Origin: Tsuneonella rigui
GTDB taxonomy: Bacteria > Pseudomonadota > Alphaproteobacteria > Sphingomonadales > Sphingomonadaceae
Assembly: GCF_003958625.1 (NCBI RefSeq)
Contig: NZ_RSEL01000029.1
Span: 62,001 to 126,000, forward strand
Direction of reading: 5' to 3'
Length of the DNA: 64,000 nucleotides
Positions 17,872-26,342 of the stretch are shown piece after piece. Within the stretch, counting starts at the first letter, position 1. Each line of letters starts with the position of its first letter. The notes beneath the pieces were generated by a model that did not search any database, had not been told where the DNA came from, and saw only the letters and a program-made list of their open reading frames with translations. Made by a program: the position numbers and the translations under genes.

Positions 17872-18044
17872 TTCCCTGCTTTACAGGGAATTTACAGGGA
17901 AAAGACGATTTTTGAGACCATTATGACGGCGTTCGGGGCTTAGGAAACCGCAGGATTCCGCCGTTTCCTGAGGCAAATTCCCTGCGCCCGGAACAGGGAA
18001 GTCATTCACAGACATCAGGGATCGAGATTTCGCCGAACAGGGAA
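17872..18044. repeat. Cluster of CAGGGAA / TTCCCTG repeats at the left island boundary
   Basis: Within 173 bases the heptamer CAGGGAA occurs at 17884, 17895, 17994 and 18038, and its complement TTCCCTG at 17872 and 17978. Two pairs form hairpins (TTCCCTG-N5-CAGGGAA and TTCCCTG-N9-CAGGGAA). The rest of the 421-base gap between the HupE-like gene and the methyltransferase shows no convincing gene; one open frame on the minus strand is only the translated repeats. The cluster sits where core genes give way to island genes. Confidence 0.65.
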
Positions 18045-18247
18045 TGCGATCCGGAAAACAGCGACCCTGCGATCGTTGGGAGAGCATTGCCTGCAGCGGC
18101 CCGGCTTGACCAACTTCCAGCAGTGATCGGGCCACGTCGGGCTCACTGCCGATCCTCAATGTTCACCTTTTGTTTGACAATTGGCGCCAAGTGTGGTAAG
18201 GGGCGCGCTTCAACCATCGCCGTGACGGCAGACGGAGGAAGACGAGT

Positions 18248-19582
18248 ATGAAGTACCCTGCCCAGCAGGTGATCGAACTGTCGATCAACCTATTGAAGCC
18301 TTACCCGCGCAATGCGCGGACCCACTCCAGAAAACAGATCAAGCAGATCGCCGCGTCGATCGAGCGCTTCGGGTTCACCAACCCAGTGCTGATATCGGAC
18401 GATGGCGAGATCATCGCCGGCCATGGCCGGGTCGAGGCGGCCAAGCTGCTCAGGTGGAAGACGGTGCCGACGATCGCACTCTCGCATCTCTCAGAGACCG
18501 AGCGGCGCGCTTACGTGCTCGCCGACAACAAGCTCGCGCTCAATGCCGGATGGGACAAGGAAATCCTCGCGATCGAGCTCCAGGCACTGGTTGATCTCGA
18601 GTTCGATGTCGAGCTGACCGGTTTCAGCCTGGCCGAGGTTGATTTCGTGATCGACGAAGCCGGCGAGGCCGATCCGGATGGCAGGGACGCGACTGACGAT
18701 GCGGTGGTCATGGCCACCGGCCCTGCAGTCTCGCGTCGCGGTGACATGTGGATTCTCGGTCGGCATCGCCTTCTATGCGGAGATGCGCGCAGTGCGGTCG
18801 AGTTCGAGGCGCTGATGGGCGGGGAGAAGGCCGACCTTGTCTTTACCGATCCTCCCTACAACGTGAAAATAGACGGCAACGTCTGCGGTCTCGGTACGGT
18901 CAAGCACCGCGAGTTTGCCTTTGCCTCTGGCGAGATGAGCCGAGCACAGTTCACCGGGTTCCTGACTGACACCCTTGGTAACGTAGCTTCCGTCATGCGC
19001 GATGGGGCAATCGCCTACGTGTGCATGGACTGGCGCCACATGGGCGAGCTGCTCGCTGCCGGCGAAGAGGTGTTCACCGAACTCAAGAACCTCGTCGTGT
19101 GGAACAAGACCAACGGCGGCATGGGCGCTTTCTACCGCTCGAAGCACGAGCTCGTCTTCGTTTTCAAGCAGGGAACGGCCGAGCACACCAACAGCTTCGG
19201 GCTCGGCCAGACCGGACGCTACCGCACCAATGTCTGGGACTACGCCGGGATCAGCTCGATCGGCGCCAATCGGTCGGACGAGCTGGCGATGCACCCGACG
19301 GTCAAGCCGGTCGCGCTTATCGCAGACGCCATCCGCGACTGCTCCAAGCGCGGCGAGACCGTGCTCGATGCGTTCGGCGGCTCGGGTAGTACGCTGATCG
19401 CGGCCGAGAAGACCGGACGCTCGGCGCGCCTCATCGAGTACGATCCGCTCTATTGCGACACCATCGTCCGGCGCTGGGAAGCCTACACCGGCAAGCGCGC
19501 CACCTTGACCGTGACGGAAGAGACATTCGAAGCCGTGACCGAGGCCCGCCTTGGTCCTGATCTCGGCCGCGAGGCCGCCTGA
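18248..19582 (+). CDS. ParB-domain / DNA-methyltransferase fusion protein
   Basis: A 444-residue protein. The N-terminal 100 residues are a ParB/Sulfiredoxin-like domain (LLKPYPRNARTHSRKQIKQI, then GEIIAGHGRVEAAKLL and RAYVLADNKLA). The C-terminal part is a beta-class N4/N6 amino-methyltransferase with DPPY (D201 in VFTDPPYNV) ahead of the AdoMet site DAFGGSGST near residue 376 and HPTVKPVALI. It should methylate adenine or cytosine in DNA without a partner nuclease. Such fusions are common on alphaproteobacterial prophages and islands, where they may protect incoming DNA. The start ATG follows GGAGGAAG. The DUF5681 gene overlaps its stop. Confidence 0.93.
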   Translation: MKYPAQQVIELSINLLKPYPRNARTHSRKQIKQIAASIERFGFTNPVLISDDGEIIAGHGRVEAAKLLRWKTVPTIALSHLSETERRAYVLADNKLALNAGWDKEILAIELQALVDLEFDVELTGFSLAEVDFVIDEAGEADPDGRDATDDAVVMATGPAVSRRGDMWILGRHRLLCGDARSAVEFEALMGGEKADLVFTDPPYNVKIDGNVCGLGTVKHREFAFASGEMSRAQFTGFLTDTLGNVASVMRDGAIAYVCMDWRHMGELLAAGEEVFTELKNLVVWNKTNGGMGAFYRSKHELVFVFKQGTAEHTNSFGLGQTGRYRTNVWDYAGISSIGANRSDELAMHPTVKPVALIADAIRDCSKRGETVLDAFGGSGSTLIAAEKTGRSARLIEYDPLYCDTIVRRWEAYTGKRATLTVTEETFEAVTEARLGPDLGREAA

Positions 19583-20457
19583 TGGCGAGCAAGGCAATCG
19601 CCGCAGGGGAAGGCGACCAGCGAGACGGCAAGCCGGCGGGGAACAGCAACCTGCCGGTTGCGTACGATGTCGGGTACGGCAAGCCCCCTACCCAGCACCG
19701 CTTCCAGAAGGGCAGGTCAGGCAACCCCGGTGGTCGCCCGCGGGGAGCGAAGAACAGACCCAAGCCGTACGATCCGGCGACCAAACCCACGGACAGCCTC
19801 ATTCTCGAGGAAGCCTATCGCCCAGTGACGATCAGGGAAGGAGACAGGGTCATCGAGTTGCCGGCTATCCAAGCGGCAATGCGTTCGCTCGCGATCTCGG
19901 CCATGAAGGGAAGCCGCCTGTCGCAGCGGGCGCTCGCGGAACTGGTGCGCGAGGTCGAGGAGCGGCGTACGAAAGAGCACTACAGCGCACTCGAGAACGC
20001 CTTCGATTACAAACAGCGCTGGACCGATGAACTCGAGCGTCGCGCAAGGCTCGGCATCGACGAGCCCGATCCCATTCCGCACCCCGAGGATGTCATCATC
20101 GACATGCGGACCGGCCACGTACGTACTGAAGGCCCGCTGGACGAGCGTGAAAAACGGTCGTGGGACGAGCGCCTTGCCCGGCGTGACGAGGCCCAGGCAG
20201 AGGTGAACTCGTTCGCCGAGAGGTATCGGCGATCGCGCTCAGACGAACACAAGGCGCGCTGGCTCGAGGAATGGCATTTTGAGCAGCGCATTTTCGACAT
20301 CATCAACGACAGCTTCCCTCCCCGCTACAAGGCGAAGCTCGAAAACCGCTCCTACCGTGAGGGCGCCTCGCGCGAGGGCAAAACTCTCGAGGCTTTCGTT
20401 CAGGACCGGAAGCGGCCCAAAGCCAAGAGGAAGTGGGGAGATTATGTGGAGGATTGA
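19582..20457 (+). CDS. DUF5681 domain-containing protein
   Basis: A 291-residue soluble, charged protein. Residues 27-60 carry the DUF5681 signature: DVGYGKPPTQHRFQKGRSGN followed by PGGRPRGAKN. The rest is rich in Arg, Glu and Lys (for example DEREKRSWDERLARRDEAQA) and probably helical. The family is found almost only next to the ParB-type methyltransferase on mobile DNA in Alphaproteobacteria; its job is unknown. The ATG overlaps the methyltransferase TGA, so the two are a translational unit. The signature resembles the N-terminus of small terminase-like proteins, which would fit a phage origin, but that is inference. Confidence 0.85.
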   Translation: MASKAIAAGEGDQRDGKPAGNSNLPVAYDVGYGKPPTQHRFQKGRSGNPGGRPRGAKNRPKPYDPATKPTDSLILEEAYRPVTIREGDRVIELPAIQAAMRSLAISAMKGSRLSQRALAELVREVEERRTKEHYSALENAFDYKQRWTDELERRARLGIDEPDPIPHPEDVIIDMRTGHVRTEGPLDEREKRSWDERLARRDEAQAEVNSFAERYRRSRSDEHKARWLEEWHFEQRIFDIINDSFPPRYKAKLENRSYREGASREGKTLEAFVQDRKRPKAKRKWGDYVED

Positions 20458-20724
20458 GTTCGCTTAAGTACGCTTTGCGCCCAAGTCCGGTCATTCAACG
20501 CCTGCGGACAGCTTTCCGAAAGCTGACGATCTTCGAAAAGCATTGTTCTCGCGATTGGCGTGCGGCGGCCTCGTCCAGCTGGCAAGCTCATCTGGCCGAG
20601 GTGAACGCCGACGCTTCCCGATAGCCTGTATGTCTCTTTCGGCACGAGCAGCCCCATTGGCCTCGAGCACCCAATTTGCGAAAGCTACAGCGTGGCGAGC
20701 AGTGCTAGGGCCAGGCCATCCCGC
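20458..20724. other. Gap without a recognisable gene
   Basis: I see no convincing gene here. The short open frames overlap each other on both strands and have no ribosome sites. The sequence around 20470-20530 resembles the stretch at 35105-35165 in its GCTTTGCGCC..AAGTC..GTC core, so both may be remnants of the same element. Confidence 0.4.
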
Positions 20725-20730
20725 GAAATA

Positions 20731-20762
20731 AAAAGCGGCCCCATGCACAAGGCATGGGGCCG
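20731..20762 (-). terminator. Terminator of the 1146-aa TonB receptor gene
   Basis: Perfect 11-bp stem (CGGCCCCATGC / GCATGGGGCCG, 20736-20762) with a 5-base loop. Read on the minus strand it is followed by GCTTTT, about 25 bases after the receptor stop. Confidence 0.9.
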
Positions 20763-20786
20763 TGATCAGGTAACCAGCGTTGGATG

Positions 20787-23700
20787 CTAGAATTTAATAC
20801 GCGCCGAGGCGAAGAATTCGCGGCCATCGAAATCATAGCCGTTGCCGATCGGATTGTTGTTCCGGGCGAAAACCTCGCTGCCGTCAACCTTCGGGGGTGC
20901 CCGATCGAAGATGTTGGAAACGCCGATGCGAGCTTCCCACCGATCCGTCGTGTAGCGGATAGAGGCGGTGTGGGTGAAGTACTTGCCCGCATAGCCGATA
21001 TCGCGGCAGTAGATACCATCGCCCGGGACGATACCGTCCGGCACGCCCGCCGCGTTGCGCGAACCGCCGCCGAGGCAGGTGTCGCCCGCAAAGCCTGGTG
21101 TCTTCTGGCCATCGGGTCCGTATCCGAACGCGTCGGACAGCGGTTCGATATCTGCATCCTCCTCTTCGACCGGTCCGATGTACCGCGTCTGCCAGGTGAA
21201 TGTCAGGTTATCCATCGCAGCGGTGAACGTTGCCCGGCCGGTCCACTTCGGAAAGCCGAATTGCCCCTTGTCCTCATCAAGACTTTGCACTCCATCATCA
21301 TCGATGAAGACCGTGCTTCGCTCGAGCAGCCTGTTTGCACGAACATTGAGCCCAAGCACCAATGAACGGTCACCCAGCTGAAGGTCGTAGCCCGCGCTCG
21401 CGTTGAAATCGAGCCCGCGGACCTTGTCCTTGTTCAGGTTGATAAAGCCCGCCTCGACATCCGAGATAAGGAAGCGGTCGTTGATGCTGGTGCTGGAGGT
21501 AATGCGGTCGCAGAATTGACTGCGAATGCCGTCCACCCGTGCGAAGCAGTCGTTGATGATAAACTGCTCCGAAGGCTCGATAATCGAGTCGGTAACCTGA
21601 ATATTATAGTAATTGACATTCAGATTGAGGCTGAGCGGACCCCACCGGTCGCCAAACGCGACGCCCGTCGTAAACGACGTTGACGTCTCCGGGTCGAGGT
21701 CGAGACTGCCGCCGGTGGTCGATTCAATACCGAACACCTGCAGGGTGTTCAGTTTCTGGGCGTCGATGCCGACCTTGGTCGGATCGCGCCCTTCCCGGAT
21801 GCAGTTCGAGATGATGGCCGGGTCGCGGGTATCCAGTCCGGGCTGATAGATGTTGTCCGTGCTCCCCGGCAACGGCTTGAACGCATCGGTGGGAACAGCG
21901 CAGGGGTCGGTGATGGTCGGGAACCCGCTTTGACCGGCCAGGAAATTCTCGCGCAAGTTGGGCGCGCGGAACGACGTGCCGTAGCTCATCTTGAACAGTA
22001 GCTGTTCGATCGGGCGCCAGCCCAGCTTCATCGAATAGGTTTCCGCCGTCCCATAGTACTGGTCGTCAGTGAGGCGTCCGGAGAGATTGACGCGCAGCTC
22101 CTGGGCTGCCCGCTGGTTGAGCAGAAGCGGGATATCGAGCTCCGCGAAGGCTTCCTTGACGTGCTTCTTGCCACTGGCGCCGCGGTCCTGCGAGAACGCG
22201 AACTGCAGACCGTTGGAGGCAACGAAGTCCGGCCTCGAATCGACCTTGTCCTCTCGGTACTCCCCGCCGATCACCAATGCCACATCGCCGCCAGGCGCTA
22301 TGTGGAACAGATTGCCGGTCGCGTACGCATTGATGAGGAACTGATCGTAGGTGGTGTCGAAACGCCGCTCGCTGAAAAGGTAGGCGCGCTCCGCCTCGGT
22401 AAGGTTCCCGATCGGCTTTCCAAGCAGTTCCGGGGTGAACAGGTTGACCGGAACACAGCCCTTCAGAAGGTCGGGGGCGGCCAAGTTCGGATTGGCGAGC
22501 GTGCCGGTGCATGGGGTGATCACCGGACCACCGAAAACACCGCCGATCGGAAGGCTCGAATCGTAGTCGTCCGCGATGCCGTCGCCGTCATTGTCGGCAA
22601 TACCGTCGTCGTTGAAGTCGGCCGTCGGGTCGACACCGAGGGACAGCGCAAGCTTGTCCTCTCGAATGCCGCGGCGGACCGAGACACCCTTGGAGTGCGA
22701 GTACACGCCAGCCACTTCGAACGACCAGCTCGGGGCGATGAACGGCAGGTCGCCCTTGACGCCAAGGACGCCGCGGTACTGATCCTGCACGACGTCGGTG
22801 TTGTTGCGGTCGCCCACGACCGCAACGATCGGAGCGACCGGCAGGATAAAGCCGGTGGAAAGTCCACCCGGCAAGCCGAGCGCCGCGCGACGCTTGTTCT
22901 CTGCCGCCCGGCAATCGACACCGCTGGGATTGGTGAGAAAATTGCACGGATTAAAGGCGTTCTCTGCGGGCACTTCGGGGAACAGCTGAGCGGCTCCGTT
23001 ATTTTCATTGAAAACTTCGACGCGCGAGAAGTTCGCCTCGAAGAATGGTGTGATGTTGGCAGCCCCCCCGAGCGAGTACTCACCGTACGCCATCACGTTG
23101 TAGACTTTTTGCTGGTTGATCAGCACCTGGCTCGGATCGAATTCAGCATTCTGCTTCTGGAAGTCGACGTCGCGGATTCCGTCCCCGTTCGCATCGATAT
23201 TCCGACCAAGCAAGGCGGAGTCGCTGAAGCCCGGGATGAAGGTGTTACCGGCTCCGCCGGTATAATAGATGGAGCCGTAATTGGTTTGCTCCACGAAGAT
23301 GCGGCCGGTGAGATTGGTAAGCTTGCAGGCTCCCTCCGAGGTGCTGATATTCGGGTTTACCTGACGCACCAAAGCGTTGGTGCGAAGGTCGATCGTGCGG
23401 ACGTTGCCGTTTTGATCGACTTCGTAGTTCTGGTCGCAATTCGACAGAAACGGACGGTCGCCGAAGCGAACCGCGTCGCGATAGGCGTATTCGGCGCCGA
23501 ACCCGAAGAACCCGCGATCGAACGTTTTGCCCCATGCCGCGCTGACCGTGTAGTCATCGCCCCCGCCGTGCGGGTTGAGATTTCCCTCCGCGTAGAGTTC
23601 GAGGCCGGTGAAATCCTTGCGTAGGATGATATTCCCGACGCCCGCGACCGCATCGGAACCGTACACCGATGAAGCGCCGTCGAGCAGGAGGTCGTAGCGG

Positions 23701-24227
23701 GCGATCAGCGAACCCGGGAGCATGTTGATCGACGGATTGCTCGGTGAGCCTTCGACACCGGACGGCGCCAGGCGGCGACCGTTGAGCAGAAGCAACGTAC
23801 GATCCGCGCCGAGTCCACGCAAATCAAGGGTTTGCGAACCGGGCCCATTGGGCAAGACATAGCCCGAGAACGACGCGTCGATCTGCTGGCCCGCCGCTGA
23901 CTCGGAGCGCTGCAGGACCTGTGCCGGATCAAACTCGCCGACATCCCGCGAGGACTGTCCGGTGATGACCTGGATGGGCGAAATGCTCGTGTACGTGCTG
24001 GGCTGCTTGATCCGCGAGCCCGTTACCAGGATCTGCCCTTGGTTGGGGTCGCCCTCGGCATCGGTCGTGGCGATGGTGGCCGCCTCGTCTTCATCCGTCG
24101 GCACGTTGGTGGTTACGCTCGTTGCCTGCCCGTCCCCGGCGTCCTGCGCCAACGCAGGGTTCGAGACGGCCATCGCGACAGACGACACGGAGACTGCGAG
24201 TCCCATCGCAATCCTGTACTTATTCAT
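20787..24227 (-). CDS. Large TonB-dependent outer-membrane receptor with Asp-rich loops
   Basis: A 1146-residue receptor with a signal peptide ending at NPALAQ (about residue 28). The plug shows ILVTGSRIKQPSTYTSI, TLDLRGLGADRTLLLLNGRR and LLLDGASSVYGSDAVAGVGNII, the pattern of the large sphingomonad/xanthomonad receptors. The barrel ends in FFASARIKF. Two loops hold Asp-rich repeats like calcium-binding type-3 repeats: DGIADNDGDGIADDYD and ANGDGIRDVDF. Such receptors usually import glycans, peptides or siderophores; the ligand here is unknown. The ATG giving MNKYRIAMG was chosen because the 24 residues before it would precede the signal peptide. It is a single-gene unit with its own terminator. 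Confidence 0.92.
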   Translation of the reverse strand: MNKYRIAMGLAVSVSSVAMAVSNPALAQDAGDGQATSVTTNVPTDEDEAATIATTDAEGDPNQGQILVTGSRIKQPSTYTSISPIQVITGQSSRDVGEFDPAQVLQRSESAAGQQIDASFSGYVLPNGPGSQTLDLRGLGADRTLLLLNGRRLAPSGVEGSPSNPSINMLPGSLIARYDLLLDGASSVYGSDAVAGVGNIILRKDFTGLELYAEGNLNPHGGGDDYTVSAAWGKTFDRGFFGFGAEYAYRDAVRFGDRPFLSNCDQNYEVDQNGNVRTIDLRTNALVRQVNPNISTSEGACKLTNLTGRIFVEQTNYGSIYYTGGAGNTFIPGFSDSALLGRNIDANGDGIRDVDFQKQNAEFDPSQVLINQQKVYNVMAYGEYSLGGAANITPFFEANFSRVEVFNENNGAAQLFPEVPAENAFNPCNFLTNPSGVDCRAAENKRRAALGLPGGLSTGFILPVAPIVAVVGDRNNTDVVQDQYRGVLGVKGDLPFIAPSWSFEVAGVYSHSKGVSVRRGIREDKLALSLGVDPTADFNDDGIADNDGDGIADDYDSSLPIGGVFGGPVITPCTGTLANPNLAAPDLLKGCVPVNLFTPELLGKPIGNLTEAERAYLFSERRFDTTYDQFLINAYATGNLFHIAPGGDVALVIGGEYREDKVDSRPDFVASNGLQFAFSQDRGASGKKHVKEAFAELDIPLLLNQRAAQELRVNLSGRLTDDQYYGTAETYSMKLGWRPIEQLLFKMSYGTSFRAPNLRENFLAGQSGFPTITDPCAVPTDAFKPLPGSTDNIYQPGLDTRDPAIISNCIREGRDPTKVGIDAQKLNTLQVFGIESTTGGSLDLDPETSTSFTTGVAFGDRWGPLSLNLNVNYYNIQVTDSIIEPSEQFIINDCFARVDGIRSQFCDRITSSTSINDRFLISDVEAGFINLNKDKVRGLDFNASAGYDLQLGDRSLVLGLNVRANRLLERSTVFIDDDGVQSLDEDKGQFGFPKWTGRATFTAAMDNLTFTWQTRYIGPVEEEDADIEPLSDAFGYGPDGQKTPGFAGDTCLGGGSRNAAGVPDGIVPGDGIYCRDIGYAGKYFTHTASIRYTTDRWEARIGVSNIFDRAPPKVDGSEVFARNNNPIGNGYDFDGREFFASARIKF

Positions 24228-24447
24228 GTGTGTACTCCCCAAGGTATCAATCAGTTTACAACATTTCTCATGGCGACTGCGGGTCAGCGCACATGACACT
24301 TTTCTAGTTGGACATAATTCCTGAAGTAATGACCGTCGCCAGTTGCGTATTGGCGGGTCGCCCCATTTTTAACGTTATCTCTCAACTTTCCCTGAACTCA
24401 CCCCACGGGGATGACTTGCACAAGTAAACACCGCGGCACCGCGATTC

Positions 24448-25416
24448 TTACGAATTGTAATAGCTTATGACGGCCGACCGGCGGGCGCTCTGGGAGGCAA
24501 GCGCGCCGTCAAACGACGCCGGCCTCCGAGCCGCCTTAACTCTCACCGTCTTGGAGTAATCGGTCCAATCCCCGCTTCCGCGCAGGTGCGACATCCGCCA
24601 GAAGGTCTTTGACCCCCTGGACACGTAATGACCGCGAACGACGTGCATTCGCGGCATTGCGCGCCCGCTGTCGGAATTGCCCGCCGGCCTGTCGGAGGAC
24701 GGTGCATACTCCCCAAGACGCAAACTGACTTCGACGTGACCCAGAGGCGGTCGGCGCGCGCCCGCCCGATGGTCCTGCGGCGCCGACACAGAGTGCTTCT
24801 CTCGCAGTACGTTGGGGCTCGACAGCAGAACGGAAAACGTCAGCAGATAGGGGATGAAGAACCAGGTTCCCTCGGCCTCCAGGGTCATCTTGTTCCTGAG
24901 CGTCGCCTCTCCCGCCTTGGCCACTGTGCTTATCCACCCCGGGTCCATGGTCATCGCGACCCGCGTCAGGACATGGTCCAGATGCGGGAAAAGGCGGTGA
25001 GCGAATTGCCGGCTTCCACGAACATTCGGCCGGGCCTCGCCGTCGAGGTCGAACTCGATGACGCCCGGCAACCGCTGGGGACGACCCGCAGTGGTGGTAT
25101 AATAGGGTAGCACCGTGCCGCTCCGTCCGTCCTCGGACGCCTGGACGAGACAGCCAAGCTTCTGGCCGCCCTCCAGCGGCTCGGCAAACCACTCGAGCCA
25201 GAATACGGCCGCCGGAAGCCTCAACACTTCGCGTTCGAGCGAAGGGAGCTCCGGGCACTCGCGAAGGAGGTCCGAGCATTGCTTGGAGGCATCGGCGTCA
25301 AGGACATATCGCAAGGGACAGCACCGGAGCTGCATCGCGTCGCGCCGCGATACCCTCACGTCTCCGCGCGGCAGCACGAGACGACTGGCGACGATCTGAT
25401 CCATCAGCATGACCAT
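24448..25416 (-). CDS. Protein of unknown function divergent from a PadR regulator
   Basis: A 322-residue protein that I do not recognise. It has no signal peptide or membrane helix. The N-terminal part has a Cys-rich stretch (LRCCPLRYVLDADASKQC), the middle reads like an alpha/beta domain (VIEFDLDGEARPNV..), and the C-terminal part holds VVRGHYVSRGSKTFWRMSH, a motif style seen in proteins from mobile DNA. The start ATG lies just 10 bases from a palindrome that recurs beyond the PadR gene, so PadR probably represses it. The antisense frames are clearly poorer. The 220-base gap between it and the TonB receptor start shows nothing recognisable. Confidence 0.65.
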   Translation of the reverse strand: MVMLMDQIVASRLVLPRGDVRVSRRDAMQLRCCPLRYVLDADASKQCSDLLRECPELPSLEREVLRLPAAVFWLEWFAEPLEGGQKLGCLVQASEDGRSGTVLPYYTTTAGRPQRLPGVIEFDLDGEARPNVRGSRQFAHRLFPHLDHVLTRVAMTMDPGWISTVAKAGEATLRNKMTLEAEGTWFFIPYLLTFSVLLSSPNVLREKHSVSAPQDHRAGARRPPLGHVEVSLRLGEYAPSSDRPAGNSDSGRAMPRMHVVRGHYVSRGSKTFWRMSHLRGSGDWTDYSKTVRVKAARRPASFDGALASQSARRSAVISYYNS

Positions 25417-25425
25417 GCGGCATCG

Positions 25426-25444
25426 ATAATACGTGTCGTACTAT
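25426..25444. promoter_or_regulatory. Candidate PadR operator 1
   Basis: Imperfect palindrome ATAATACG-TGT-CGTACTAT (one mismatch between arms) in the gap between the unknown minus-strand gene and padR. The same arm ATAATACG-N3-CGTA recurs at 26195-26213 on the other side of padR. Confidence 0.6.
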
Positions 25445-25591
25445 GTGGCAATATGAGGGTTTGTTTGTGGAGGCGATTGTGCGCGCGGCGGCTCAGCTGA
25501 TGCCAGAAAGCCACAAAAGACTTTTGCCCCGAGGTGATGCATGCCGTGCGGAAGGGGCGTGAGTTCCGCCGGAAAATGAAAGCACGAGACG

Positions 25592-26125
25592 ATGGCCGAG
25601 CCGCTGACCCACCATGAAAGCCACGTGCTTGCCGTCATCCGAAAATGGGAACCGGTCACGGCATATTTTGTCCGGAAGGCTCTCCGCCAGAGCCTGGCGT
25701 CCAGCTTTTCCGACAGCCCAGGCAGCGTCTATCCGATCATCGAACGCCTGAAGCGTCGCGGCTACGTGACCGCGCAAGCGGCGCTCGACTCCGGGCGCAA
25801 GGCCGAGTTGCTGGCCTGCACTCCCCGCGGGGAGAGCGCGATTGTCGAATGGTTGGTGCGAGTGGACGAAAGCGACCTGTTGCCCGAAGATCCATGGCGC
25901 ACCCGGGTTCTGTTCAGCGACCTGCTGGATCCCCCTGCGCAGGTCGAGTGGCTTCAAAAACTGAGGTCGGCAGCCGAGGCGGAGCTCGACGCGATCAAGG
26001 GGCGCCTGCAAATGTCCACCGTTCCGAAAGAAGCCGACGCGGCCGAGGGCGCGCGACTGCAAACGGAAGCGCGGCTGATCTGGCTCGATCGATTGATGGC
26101 GCGATCGATCTCCCGGGAAGGATAA
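25592..26125 (+). CDS. PadR-family transcriptional regulator
   Basis: A 177-residue PadR-type repressor. The winged helix occupies about residues 5-80: LTHHESHVLAVIRKWEPVTA, SFSDSPGSVYPIIERLKRRG with the PadR-specific SxGSxYPxxxRLxxxG recognition region, then the wing. The C-terminal half (AQVEWLQKLRSAAEAELDAI, then ARLIWLDRLMARS) is the helical dimerisation and ligand part. PadR proteins usually repress transport or detoxification genes and release on binding small hydrophobic compounds. Two matching palindromes flank the gene, so self-repression and control of the divergent unknown gene are likely. Confidence 0.88.
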   Translation: MAEPLTHHESHVLAVIRKWEPVTAYFVRKALRQSLASSFSDSPGSVYPIIERLKRRGYVTAQAALDSGRKAELLACTPRGESAIVEWLVRVDESDLLPEDPWRTRVLFSDLLDPPAQVEWLQKLRSAAEAELDAIKGRLQMSTVPKEADAAEGARLQTEARLIWLDRLMARSISREG

Positions 26126-26194
26126 AAGCGCGCCTCAGGCCTTCGCATGCACACACCCTGTCCGGGCTGATAAAATTGTCACAGAAGAGGCATT

Positions 26195-26213
26195 ATAATA
26201 CGTATCGTATTCT
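26195..26213. promoter_or_regulatory. Candidate PadR operator 2
   Basis: Palindrome ATAATACG-TAT-CGTATTCT; the inner 15 bases AATACG-TAT-CGTATT (26197-26211) are perfect. It shares its arms with the site at 25426. It lies 70 bases after the padR stop. No clear gene starts directly to its right on the plus strand, so its target is unknown. Confidence 0.6.
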
Positions 26214-26342
26214 TTCAGCGTGCTGACCAGCAGTGGCTCAATGCTCGGGGCAGGCCGCTACAGCTTCACTTTGCGTACGGGACCCAAGGTTTTTTCGAAG
26301 ATCAGCGCAGGGACTAGGCCACCTGCGCTCTACTTCCCATTT

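Noticed and set aside
17881-18159. 92-codon minus-strand frame in the left boundary gap
   Set aside because: It is mostly the translated CAGGGAA repeats, with no ribosome site.
22161-23624. 487-codon open frame opposite the large TonB receptor
   Set aside because: Antisense shadow; the receptor plug motifs on the minus strand are clear.
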